Source of the DNA: UBA9676 sp963730065
GTDB lineage: Bacteria; Actinomycetota; Actinomycetes; Streptosporangiales; Streptosporangiaceae
DNA: 64,000 bases
Direction of reading: 5' to 3'
NCBI GenBank assembly: GCA_963730065.1
Contig: CAVSQL010000020.1
Location: 620,001 to 684,000, forward strand
Shown here: in pieces, positions 24,664-32,276 of the stretch
How the letters are laid out: each line of letters starts with the position of its first letter
How positions within the stretch are numbered: position 1 is the stretch's first letter
The notes under the pieces: generated by a model
Database searches by the model: none
What the model was told of the DNA's origin: nothing
What the model saw: the letters and a program-made list of their open reading frames with translations, nothing else
Translations under genes and position numbers: made by a program

Positions 24664-26200
24664 ATGCCGGGCCGGTGGATGCACCGGGTGCCCGGTCACG
24701 GTGCCAAAAGCCACATCAATGCACCGCCTGAGCGGCAGGCAACCTGGCCAGGTCAGTCGCGGCATTGCACCGCTGATCATGACACACCCGATACTTCTGC
24801 ACCTGGCATAGGTCTGCCTCCGCTCGTCCACCCCGCCCGCAAGGGCGCGACGAGAGGAGTACCACCGTTGCCCACCCTCCCACTCCCCGCTGGCACTGCC
24901 CGGCAGGCAGGCGGGTGCATTCAGCCCGTCTTGCTGCGCGGCCGCGTCGATCACATCGACGGCGCCACCGGGGAACTGCTGCACCGCTATTCCACTGTCC
25001 ACGAACCCGATGGGGTCTTGCCGGTCGCGTGCAAGACCCGCCGCGCCTCCCGCTGCCCGCCGTGCGCGGAGGTATACAGCGCCGACACCTACCAGCTCAT
25101 CCGGGCCGGCCTGTCGGGCGGCAAGGGCGTCCCCGACAGTGTCGCCACCCACCCGTGCGTGTTCACCACCCTCACCGCACCCTCCTTCGGCCCGGTTCAC
25201 CTGGCCCGGGAGAAAGATGGCCAGCTCTTGCGGTGCCGTCCCCGCCGTCGTGCCCAGATCTGCCCCCATGGCCGGCGCATGTCCTGCGGTGACAGGCACG
25301 CCCGCGACGATCCCCAACTCGGCGAGCCGCTGTGCCCGGACTGCTACGACTACACCTGTTCGGTGCTGTTCAACGCCTGCGCCCCCGAGTTGTGGCGGCG
25401 CTTCACCATCACCCTCCGCAGGGCTCTCGCCCGCCAGGCCGGGCTGACGAACAAGGCCCTGGCCACGCAGCTGCGGGTCTCCTTCGCCAAGGTCGCCGAA
25501 TACCAGCGCCGTGGCGTGGTCCATTTCCATGCCATCATCCGCCTCGACGGCCCCGCCGGGCCTGCCACGGCCCCACCTGCCTGGGCCACCGTCAGCCTGC
25601 TGACTGCTGCCATCGTCCAGGCCGCCGACGCCGTCCATCTCGACACTCCGGCTGCCCCTGGCCTGCCTGCCCGCACGCTGGCATGGGGGCGTGAACACGA
25701 CACCCGGCCGATCACCACCAGCGGGGAGCTAACCGATACCAGGGTCGCCGCCTATGTGGCCAAGTACGCCACCAAGGCCGCCGAGTGCACCGGCACCCTT
25801 GACCGCCGCATCACCCCCGCCGACCAGCTCGACGGCCTGCCCGTCAGCGAGCACGGCCGCCGCCTCATCGGCACATGCCTGCGCCTTGGCAAACTCCCGG
25901 AACTGGCCGGACTGCGGCTGGCCGCCTGGGCGCACATGCTCGGCTTCCGAGGCCACTTCTCCACCAAGAGCCGCCACTACTCCACCACCTTCGGGCGTAC
26001 TGCGCGCCGAACGCGCCCAGCACCAGCGCGACCACGCCACCACCGGCAGCCTCTGGCCGGTGCCTGAAGACGACACCACGCTGGTCCTGGCCCACTGGCG
26101 ATTCGCCGGGCAAGGCCAACTGCCCATAATCCCGCCGTCCGCAGAGGCCATCAGATCCGGCACCCCACCGCCCAGCCCGCCGGAGGGAGGCCAGCCATGA
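24664..26200 (+). pseudogene. Replication initiator of AICE type (RepSA-like), frameshifted near the end
   Basis: The long frame has the features of RepSA-type rolling-circle initiators of pSAM2-like elements: cysteine pairs (CKTRRASRCPPC, CPDCYDYTC), VFTTLTAPSFGPVH, the EYQRRGVVHFHAIIRLDG motif with the metal-binding HxH, and YVAKYATKAAE with a Tyr-Lys pair. Near 25993-25995 a run GGG has one base too many; in the next frame the normal end continues (LRAERAQHQRDHATTGSLWPVPEDD...) to a stop at 26200, which restores an ATGA overlap with xis. As written, translation ends at 26067, losing about 50 residues. The start is uncertain; the first 60 residues look non-conserved. Confidence 0.75.
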
Positions 26201-26382
26201 CCCGGCTCCTGCTGACCGTGCCTGAGGCAGCCGAGGCGCTGGCGATCTCCCGCAGCAAGCTCTACGAGCTACTGGCCAGCGGCGCCGTTGCCTCGATCCG
26301 CATCGACGGGTCACGACGCATCCCGCTCACCGCCCTGGAGGAGTACATCTCTAGGCTCCTCGCCGAAAGGACGGCCGCATGA
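26197..26382 (+). CDS. xis: Excisionase (MerR/helix-turn-helix 17 type)
   Basis: 61 residues: LLTVPEAAEALAISRSKLYELLASGAVASIRIDGSRRIPLTALEEYI, a winged helix of the excisionase/HTH_17 group. It would bend attachment sites to favour excision by the integrase. It overlaps the integrase start by four bases and the frame-restored rep stop by four bases, making a rep-xis-int operon as in pSAM2. Confidence 0.9.
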   Translation: MTRLLLTVPEAAEALAISRSKLYELLASGAVASIRIDGSRRIPLTALEEYISRLLAERTAA

Positions 26383-27635
26383 TGGCTGCCGCCATCCCTC
26401 CTGACCCCACCGACCAGCCAGGCAGCAGTAGGAGCAGCCGCAGTGGTAGTGCAAGTAAGCTCCGCGACGGCGTCATGAAACGCGGACGCGCATGGTCCTA
26501 TGTGATCAGGGTCAAGGACCCCGAGACTGGCGTGAGCAGGCCGAGGTGGGTAGGCGGATTCGCCACCGAGGAAGAAGCCAAAGCCGCCCGCGACGAGGCA
26601 CGCGTGAAGGCTCGCCGTGGGGAGTACATCGACCGCAACCGGATCACGGTCACCGCGTACCTCGATGGGTGGCTCGACAGCCACTCGATGGAGATCAAGC
26701 CGAGGACCCTGCTGGACTACCGGGCTTGTATCCGGCTCTACATCGCGCCGCGTATCGGCCACCTGCCGATCCAGGCGGTGCGGCCATCCACGATCACCAA
26801 GTTGTACCGCGACCTTCTGGCCAGCGGAGGCCACCACGGCAGGCCGCTCGCTGTTACGACCGTGATTCATCTGCATGCGGTCCTCAGGAAGGCATTCCGT
26901 GATGCGGTCATAGTCGATGGCCTCATCGGCAGCAATCCCGTGGATCGGGCGAAACGGCCACGGATGCCGAACTACGAGCCCGGGACCGTCTGGACTATTG
27001 CCCAGCTCCAGGCCTTTCTGGCCACCGCCAGGCAGCACCGGCTGTTCGCCTTCTTCCACCTTGCCGCCTACACCGGAGCCCGCCGCGGCGAGCTGCTCAA
27101 CCTGCGATGGACCGACGTCGACCTCGACGTGAAGAAGATCACCATCAGCGGATCAACCGCCGTGATCGGGGGCGAGCGGATCAACGGAACGACCAAGAGT
27201 GGCCGGACGCGAGTCATCGCCATTGATGACGGCTCTGCGGCCGTCCTTCGCCAGCACCAGGCAGACCAAGCCGCCGAGCAAGCCCTGGCGGGCGACTACT
27301 GGCGCGGCACCAGCAGCGGCTACGTATTCACCACCGGATGGGGCGAACCCATCTACCCCGACACTGTCACCACCCTGATGACCAAGCTCATCCGCGCCCA
27401 CAACGAGCCGGAGAACGGACCACGCCCGGAGGATCAGCTGCCGCACGCGCGGCTGCACGATCTACGGCATATCCACGCCACCACTTTGCTGCTGTCCGGG
27501 GTGCCAGTGCACGTGGTCGCGGCCCGCCTGGGTCACGCCGACCCCGCGATCACCTTGCGGGTGTACGCCCATGTGATCCGGACCGCCGAAGCCGCCGCGG
27601 CCGACATCTTCGCCCAGGCAGTCAACGACAGATAG
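26379..27635 (+). CDS. int: Tyrosine integrase
   Basis: 418 residues with all three domains: N-terminal arm-binding domain (WVGGFATEEEAKAARDEARV), SAM-like core-binding domain (about 85-190, with TLLDYRACIRLYIAPRIG), and catalytic domain with Arg in YTGARRGELLNLRW, Lys in TTKSGRTRVI, HDLRHIHATTLLLSG, LGHADPAITLRVYAHV with Tyr. It looks intact. It lies 570 bp from tRNA-Thr, whose 3' end is the bacterial attachment site by the flanking repeats. It could in principle mobilise the whole 26.6-kb segment or only the right part. Confidence 0.93.
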   Translation: MMAAAIPPDPTDQPGSSRSSRSGSASKLRDGVMKRGRAWSYVIRVKDPETGVSRPRWVGGFATEEEAKAARDEARVKARRGEYIDRNRITVTAYLDGWLDSHSMEIKPRTLLDYRACIRLYIAPRIGHLPIQAVRPSTITKLYRDLLASGGHHGRPLAVTTVIHLHAVLRKAFRDAVIVDGLIGSNPVDRAKRPRMPNYEPGTVWTIAQLQAFLATARQHRLFAFFHLAAYTGARRGELLNLRWTDVDLDVKKITISGSTAVIGGERINGTTKSGRTRVIAIDDGSAAVLRQHQADQAAEQALAGDYWRGTSSGYVFTTGWGEPIYPDTVTTLMTKLIRAHNEPENGPRPEDQLPHARLHDLRHIHATTLLLSGVPVHVVAARLGHADPAITLRVYAHVIRTAEAAAADIFAQAVNDR

Positions 27636-27674
27636 ACCAGCGGGCCAATACCATGCTGATCGCGATGCAGCCGG

Positions 27675-28010
27675 CTAGTCGGCAGATGCAGGGCGGATCT
27701 CAAGCACGCAACGCCTAGCGAGCGGATGCGCAGATGCGACCTGAACGGCCTCGGCCATGTCTTGGCACTCCAGCACGTCAAACCCCAGCAGCGCGCCCTT
27801 GGTGTCCAGGAACGCTCCTTCAGTCACTTGCAGCTGGTCTTCCCGGACCCGGACCGCGACCGCTTCGCCCTCGGAGGCCAAGGCATCGCCAGTGACTCGC
27901 ACCCCCCGGCCGTCCATTGTGGTGACCCATTGCTCGACATCGCCTCCGGCGGGGCCCGACGGTGGCGGAACCGGCACACTGTCCTGGCAGACGAGCATGA
28001 GAAACAGCAT
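27675..28010 (-). CDS. YciI-like (DGPF domain) protein
   Basis: 111 residues: MLFLMLVCQD at the start, then GRGVRVTGDALAS, AVAVRVREDQLQVTEGAF and a helix DMAEAVQVASAHP before RRCVLEIRP. This follows the YCII/DGPF ferredoxin-like fold, often found beside ECF sigma factors. I start at the ATG at 28010, preceded by AGGGAGA; the longer frame upstream runs into the tRNA. It sits between the integrase and the att site, a usual place for acquired genes. Confidence 0.72.
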   Translation of the reverse strand: MLFLMLVCQDSVPVPPPSGPAGGDVEQWVTTMDGRGVRVTGDALASEGEAVAVRVREDQLQVTEGAFLDTKGALLGFDVLECQDMAEAVQVASAHPLARRCVLEIRPASAD

Positions 28011-28166
28011 GGCGATCTCCCTTCGCAAGGTCGTTGTGTCACCTGGTTGGTAAGCATGCAGACGGACGGCCTGCGGACAAGTCATCGCGGGGCACTGAGT
28101 TCGGGTAGCTCCCGGCCGCCGCGTGCCGCACAAGCAGCAGGCAGCGCTGTTAGCAGATGCGTTAGC

Positions 28167-28197
28167 AAAAAGGCCCCTTCCATGATCAGAAGGGGCC
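28167..28197 (-). terminator. Intrinsic terminator of tRNA-Thr
   Basis: A perfect 9-bp stem (GGCCCCTTC with GAAGGGGCC, 28172-28180 and 28189-28197), 8-base loop, followed on the minus strand by five T. It lies just beyond the tRNA 3' end, on the element side, so the element brings its own terminator. Confidence 0.75.
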
Positions 28198-28207
28198 GCT
28201 GACCTGG

Positions 28208-28250
28208 GAGCCGCCTTGGGGAATCGAACCCCAGACCTACGCATTACGAG
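28208..28250 (-). repeat. Right attachment site (within tRNA-Thr)
   Basis: Perfect 43-base match to 1651-1693. It covers the 3' part of the intact tRNA from the anticodon loop to the discriminator base. Confidence 0.85.
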
Positions 28251-28282
28251 TGCGTCGCTCTATCCGTCTGAGCTAAGGCGGC
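28209..28282 (-). tRNA. tRNA-Thr(CGT)
   Basis: 74 nt without encoded CCA. Acceptor GCCGCCT/AGGCGGC pairs fully; D-arm GCTCAGACGGATAGAGC; anticodon stem ACGCA/TGCGT with loop CTCGTAA (anticodon CGT, codon ACG); T-arm TGGGG-TTCGATT-CCCCA. It is the integration target of the island to its left. Confidence 0.96.
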
Positions 28283-28384
28283 GAAGCCGCCCACAGGGAC
28301 GGCGGCGCAACGAGTCTACCGGTCCCTGGAGTCTGCCCGTCAGGCAGTAGATCACGCCACAACGGCCTCTTGCCCGGCCAGAAC

Positions 28385-30007
28385 CTATGGGCAGATCTTC
28401 CCGTTGGAGGGTGTGGCCAGGCTGATCAGGTATCGGTCCACGGCCGTGTCCACGCAGGTGCTGCCCTCCAGGTAAGCGGTGTGCCCGTCCCCGTTCCAGC
28501 CCAGCAGGACCCCGGACTTCAGATCCCGCGCGAGCGCCCGCGCCCACCGGAACGGCGTCGCCGGGTCCCGGGTCGTCCCAACCACCAGGATGGGTGGCGC
28601 GCCGGGCGCCCGCAGCCGCACCGGGGCGGCCGCTGGCACCGGCCAGTACGCGCAGGGCAGGCTGCCCCACATGTTCGCCGTGCCGAACTGCGGCGCCACC
28701 TTGCCGGCCGCGGTGGCCGCCGAACTCCACGCCCCCAGCGACTGCGGCCACGGCCGGTCGATGCAGCTTACGGCCATGAACGCGTCCATCAGATTGGTGT
28801 ACTGGCCGGTCTGTTGCCGCTGCACCAGCGAGTCGGCCAGCAGCACCATCAGCGTCCCGTTCCCGGCGAACGCGGCGGCCAGCCCGGCCCGCAGATACCG
28901 CCAGAAGGACTTGCTGTACAGCGCGAACGACACCCCGCCGAGCAGCATCGCCGAGTCGGCCGGCTGCCCGGCGATCTCGCTGGTCAGCGGCCTGCTCGCG
29001 GTCCGGTTCAGCAGCCCCTGCAGCCGGGCGATCCCGGCGCTCACCGTCCCGTTGCCGAGCGGGCAGCTCGCGAGCCGCACGCAGTTGGCGGTGAAAGACC
29101 GGAGCGCGACCTCGAATCCCTGCGCCTGGACCACGCTCATGCTGAACGCCGACTCGTCGGGGTCGACCGCGCCGTCCAGTACCAGGGCCCGCACGTGAGA
29201 CGGGAACAGCTGCGCGTACCAGGCACCGAGGTAGGTGCCGTACGACTTGCCGAGGTAGGTCAGCTTGGCGTCGCCGAGCGCGGCGCGCAGCACATCCATG
29301 TCCCGGGCCGCGTTGCGGGTGCCCACGTAGGGCAGCAGCGCGCCGGAGCGCTGCTCACATCCGCGGGCGAACAGCTTGGACTGCGCGACGATCGTCGCGA
29401 GCTGGGCCTTGGTGGCCGGGTCGTCGCTGGTGGCGAAGAACCTGTCGAGCTGCGGCCCGGTCAGGCACTGGACCGCCGGCACGCTGCCGCCGACCCCGCG
29501 CGGGTCGAACCCGACCACGTCGAACCGGGCGCGCACCGCGGCGGACACCACCTTGGGGGCATCCAGCGCGTAAGTGATCCCCGAGGCGCCGGGCCCGCCG
29601 GGGTTGACCACCAGCGACCCGATCCGGTGCGCCGGATCGCTCGCGGGCAGCTTGATCACCGGGAGCGAGAACCGCCGCCAGGCGGGCCGACTGTAGTCGA
29701 ACGGCACCAGCAGCCGCGCGCACTGGAACCCTTGATCGCAGGGCTGCCACTGCAGTTTCTGCGCGTAGTACCCCGCGATCGTGGTGGGCGCCGGGCCGCC
29801 AGCGCCAGCCGCGCTGGTAGCGGGGATGTTACCGCCGCCCGCCACCGGCAAGGTCCCGGTGGCGGCCGACTTGCTCGACGAGCCGGTGCACCCGGCAATG
29901 AGCAGGGCGAACGCCACCATGATCGCTGGCGCCGCCGCCAGCGGCCGTCTCACCCCATTCCGCCAGTCACCGCCCGCCCGCTGCCGCCCCACCCGGGCCA
30001 GCATCAT
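28385..30007 (-). CDS. Secreted alpha/beta hydrolase, tripeptidyl aminopeptidase (TAP) type
   Basis: 540 residues. A signal peptide with lipobox (LLIAGC) makes it a lipoprotein. The hydrolase fold shows VNPGGPGASG (oxyanion region), DVVGFDPRGVG, the nucleophile in LGKSYGTYLG, the Asp in TRDPATPF, and the His in NGDGHTAYLEG near the C-terminal TAP-like domain. Such enzymes of Streptomyces remove tripeptides from secreted proteins. It overlaps the end of the gene upstream by 41 bases if the first start is used; a later Met is possible. Confidence 0.88.
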   Translation of the reverse strand: MMLARVGRQRAGGDWRNGVRRPLAAAPAIMVAFALLIAGCTGSSSKSAATGTLPVAGGGNIPATSAAGAGGPAPTTIAGYYAQKLQWQPCDQGFQCARLLVPFDYSRPAWRRFSLPVIKLPASDPAHRIGSLVVNPGGPGASGITYALDAPKVVSAAVRARFDVVGFDPRGVGGSVPAVQCLTGPQLDRFFATSDDPATKAQLATIVAQSKLFARGCEQRSGALLPYVGTRNAARDMDVLRAALGDAKLTYLGKSYGTYLGAWYAQLFPSHVRALVLDGAVDPDESAFSMSVVQAQGFEVALRSFTANCVRLASCPLGNGTVSAGIARLQGLLNRTASRPLTSEIAGQPADSAMLLGGVSFALYSKSFWRYLRAGLAAAFAGNGTLMVLLADSLVQRQQTGQYTNLMDAFMAVSCIDRPWPQSLGAWSSAATAAGKVAPQFGTANMWGSLPCAYWPVPAAAPVRLRAPGAPPILVVGTTRDPATPFRWARALARDLKSGVLLGWNGDGHTAYLEGSTCVDTAVDRYLISLATPSNGKICP

Positions 30008-30860
30008 CGTGACCTGCCTCGCCGGCCGCCGATCCCGCCTCGCCGTACTTCGCCTCGTACGCCTGCCGGGACCCGCACACGCTCGCGCGGGAGCAGGCGC
30101 ATTTGCGCCCGTCGGCCGTCAGTTTCACCACGACCTTGTCCCCCGGCACGTTGTGCCCGGTGACCACCCCCGGCCCTTCCGGGGTCTCGACCGACTCGCC
30201 GAGCTTGGGCGCCTTCTCGCGGAAATCCTGGTACAGCGGGTGCTCGTACTTCAGGCAGCACATCAGCCGCCCGCAGGCCCCGGCGATCCGCATCGGGTTG
30301 ACCGGCAGGTCCTGGTCCTTGGCCATCCGGACGGACACCGGCTCGAAGTCCTTGAGGAAGGTGGAGCAGCACAGGTCGCGGCCGCACGGCCCGATCCCGC
30401 CCTGCAGCCGCGCCTCGTCCCGCGGGCCGATCTGCCGCAGCTCGACCCGGCCGCCGAGGCGGCCGGCCAGGTCGCGGACCAGGGCGCGGAAATCTACCCG
30501 GTGCGGTGCGCTGAAGTACACGGTGAAAACCGGCGGCCCGTCGGTGTAGTCGGCGCCGATCACCTTCATCGGCAAGCCGTGGTCGCGGACCAGCCGCCGG
30601 GCGGCTACCCGCGCCTGGGCCCGTTTCGCCCGGTTGCCCTCGTCCCGGCTCAGGTGCTCGTCGGCGGCGATGCCCTCGCAGACGGGCAGCCCGGCCACGT
30701 CGTCGTCCACCCACTGCGGCGCCCACATGCATATGGCCACTTCCGGCCCGCTGTCGGTGGGCACGAGCACCTTGGTGCCGACGGTGGGCGAGTAGGACCC
30801 GGGGTCGATGTAGTACAGCCGCCCGTACTGCTCGAAACTGACCGCCATCATCATGCCCAC
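29967..30860 (-). CDS. ricT: PSP1-domain protein (RicT/YaaT family)
   Basis: 297 residues with the PSP1 C-terminal core including ADYTDGPPVFTVYFSAPHRVDFRALVRDL, ELRQIGPRDEARLQGGIGPCGRDLCC and ACGRLMCCLKYEHPLY. The paired Cys-Cys motifs are those that bind an Fe-S cluster in the Bacillus RicT complex, where the protein affects RNA processing. In actinomycetes its role is unknown. It lies next to holB, as in many Gram-positives. The C-terminal Gly/Ala tail is variable. Confidence 0.9.
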   Translation of the reverse strand: MGMMMAVSFEQYGRLYYIDPGSYSPTVGTKVLVPTDSGPEVAICMWAPQWVDDDVAGLPVCEGIAADEHLSRDEGNRAKRAQARVAARRLVRDHGLPMKVIGADYTDGPPVFTVYFSAPHRVDFRALVRDLAGRLGGRVELRQIGPRDEARLQGGIGPCGRDLCCSTFLKDFEPVSVRMAKDQDLPVNPMRIAGACGRLMCCLKYEHPLYQDFREKAPKLGESVETPEGPGVVTGHNVPGDKVVVKLTADGRKCACSRASVCGSRQAYEAKYGEAGSAAGEAGHDDAGPGGAAAGGR

Positions 30861-30941
30861 GGCCCCAGCGTACGTTCCCTCCCACCGGCCCCGTCTACCC
30901 CCGCATGGGCGGAACCCGGCGCGGCTGGGTGCGTGGGCAGG

Positions 30942-32264
30942 TCAGATCGCCGGGGCGGCCAGGGCCAGAGTCATCTCCTCCACCGCCAGCAACGGGGCGA
31001 CGCTGAGTTCCAGCCGCTCCCGGCAGGCCATGATGGCCTCGATCCGGCGGACCGTCGTCTCCGGCCGGCTCGCCCCGGCCAGCGTCCGCACGTCCTGCTC
31101 ATGGCCGGAACTGGCCAGTTCGACCCGCGCGCCCACCTGCACCGCCAGCACGTCCCGGTAGAACGCGGCCAGGTCGAGCAGGGCCCGGTCGAGCGCGTCC
31201 CGTTTGAGCCGGGTGGCGCGGGATTTCTGGCGGTCCTCCAGTTCCTTCATGGCCCCGGCCGACCCGCGGATGGCCTTGGCCACCCCCTTGCCGGTCGAGC
31301 CCTCGCCGAACGCCCGGCGCAGAGCCGCCCGCTCCGGCGTGTCCAGCTCCTCGGTGATCGCGGCCGCCTCCGTCTCCGCCGCCTTCACCAGCGCCGCCGC
31401 GGCGGCGAAGGCCTGGCCGACGCCGGTCAGGCGGGCGGGCACGGCCAGCACCTCGTCGCGGCGGCGCGCCGCCTCCGGGTCGGTGGCGAGCCGGCGGGCC
31501 CGGCCGATATGCCCCTGCGCGGCACGGGCGGCGGCCAGCGCCTGGTCGGGGTCCACCCCGCCGGCGGTGAGCACCTCGGCGACCGCCGCCGACGGCGGGG
31601 TGCGCAACGTGACCAGCCGGCACCGGGACCGGATCGTGGTCACCAGTTCCTCCGCGGACGGCGCGCACAGCAGCCACACCGTGCGCGGCGCGGGCTCCTC
31701 GATCGCCTTGAGCAGGGCGTTGGCCGCCTGCTCGGTGGCCCGGTCGGCGTCCTCGAACAGCACCACCTGCCACCGGCCGCCGGACGGCGCCCCGGCCGCC
31801 CGCAGCACCAGGCTGCGGGTGAGCCGCACCCCGTAGGAAAGCCCGTCCGGCCGCACCAGCAGCAGGTCGGCGTGGGTGCCCGCGCGCACCTGATGGCAGG
31901 ATGCGCACCGCCCGCAGCCTCCGTACGGGCAGAGCAGCGCAGCCGCGAACGCACGGGCCGCCACCGACCGCCCCGAGCCCGGCGGCCCGGTGAACAGCCA
32001 GGCGTGGGTCATCCCGGTGGCGTGTTCACCATGCAGAACGGCTGCCGCGGCGCTGGCCGCCTGGCGAAGTTCCGCGACCACCTCGTCCTGGCCGGCCAGG
32101 TCGGCGAACACGCCGCCGCCGGGGCCTGGGTCACCGCCGCCTCCGGGGCCTGGGGCACCGGGCACGGGGCCGCCGGGGGCAGAGTTACCAGGCACGCCGC
32201 CGTCAGGGCCACCCGGCAGGAGGCCACCGGGGGCGGGGGATCCGGGCGCTTCCTCGTTAAGCAT
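30942..32264 (-). CDS. holB: DNA polymerase III delta' subunit
   Basis: 440 residues: Pro/Gly-rich N-terminus, then VFADLAGQDEVVAELRQAA, Walker A GPPGSGRS, four-Cys zinc module (CPYGGCGRCASC), LFEDADRATEQAANALLKAIEEP and a C-terminal collar domain. This is a clamp-loader subunit that helps place the beta clamp on DNA. The arginine-finger region TIRSRC is present. It follows tmk by 12 bases, a conserved arrangement. Confidence 0.92.
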   Translation of the reverse strand: MLNEEAPGSPAPGGLLPGGPDGGVPGNSAPGGPVPGAPGPGGGGDPGPGGGVFADLAGQDEVVAELRQAASAAAAVLHGEHATGMTHAWLFTGPPGSGRSVAARAFAAALLCPYGGCGRCASCHQVRAGTHADLLLVRPDGLSYGVRLTRSLVLRAAGAPSGGRWQVVLFEDADRATEQAANALLKAIEEPAPRTVWLLCAPSAEELVTTIRSRCRLVTLRTPPSAAVAEVLTAGGVDPDQALAAARAAQGHIGRARRLATDPEAARRRDEVLAVPARLTGVGQAFAAAAALVKAAETEAAAITEELDTPERAALRRAFGEGSTGKGVAKAIRGSAGAMKELEDRQKSRATRLKRDALDRALLDLAAFYRDVLAVQVGARVELASSGHEQDVRTLAGASRPETTVRRIEAIMACRERLELSVAPLLAVEEMTLALAAPAI

Positions 32265-32276
32265 CTGGACTGCCGC

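Larger units (their letters stand above)
1651..28250. mobile_element. tRNA-Thr genomic island (two tandem integrative elements)
   Basis: The segment is flanked by perfect 43-bp direct repeats at 1651-1693 and 28208-28250; the right copy is the 3' part of the intact tRNA-Thr(CGU). This is the normal footprint of a tyrosine-recombinase element that integrates into a tRNA 3' end and restores it. The rep-xis-int block at 24664-27635 sits next to the tRNA, as in AICEs. An internal degenerate site at 13178-13218 plus a truncated integrase suggests two elements inserted one after the other. Cargo includes toxin-antitoxin modules, a two-component system with ABC exporter, ECF sigma trio and a signalling cyclase. 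No conjugation gene is seen. Confidence 0.75.
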
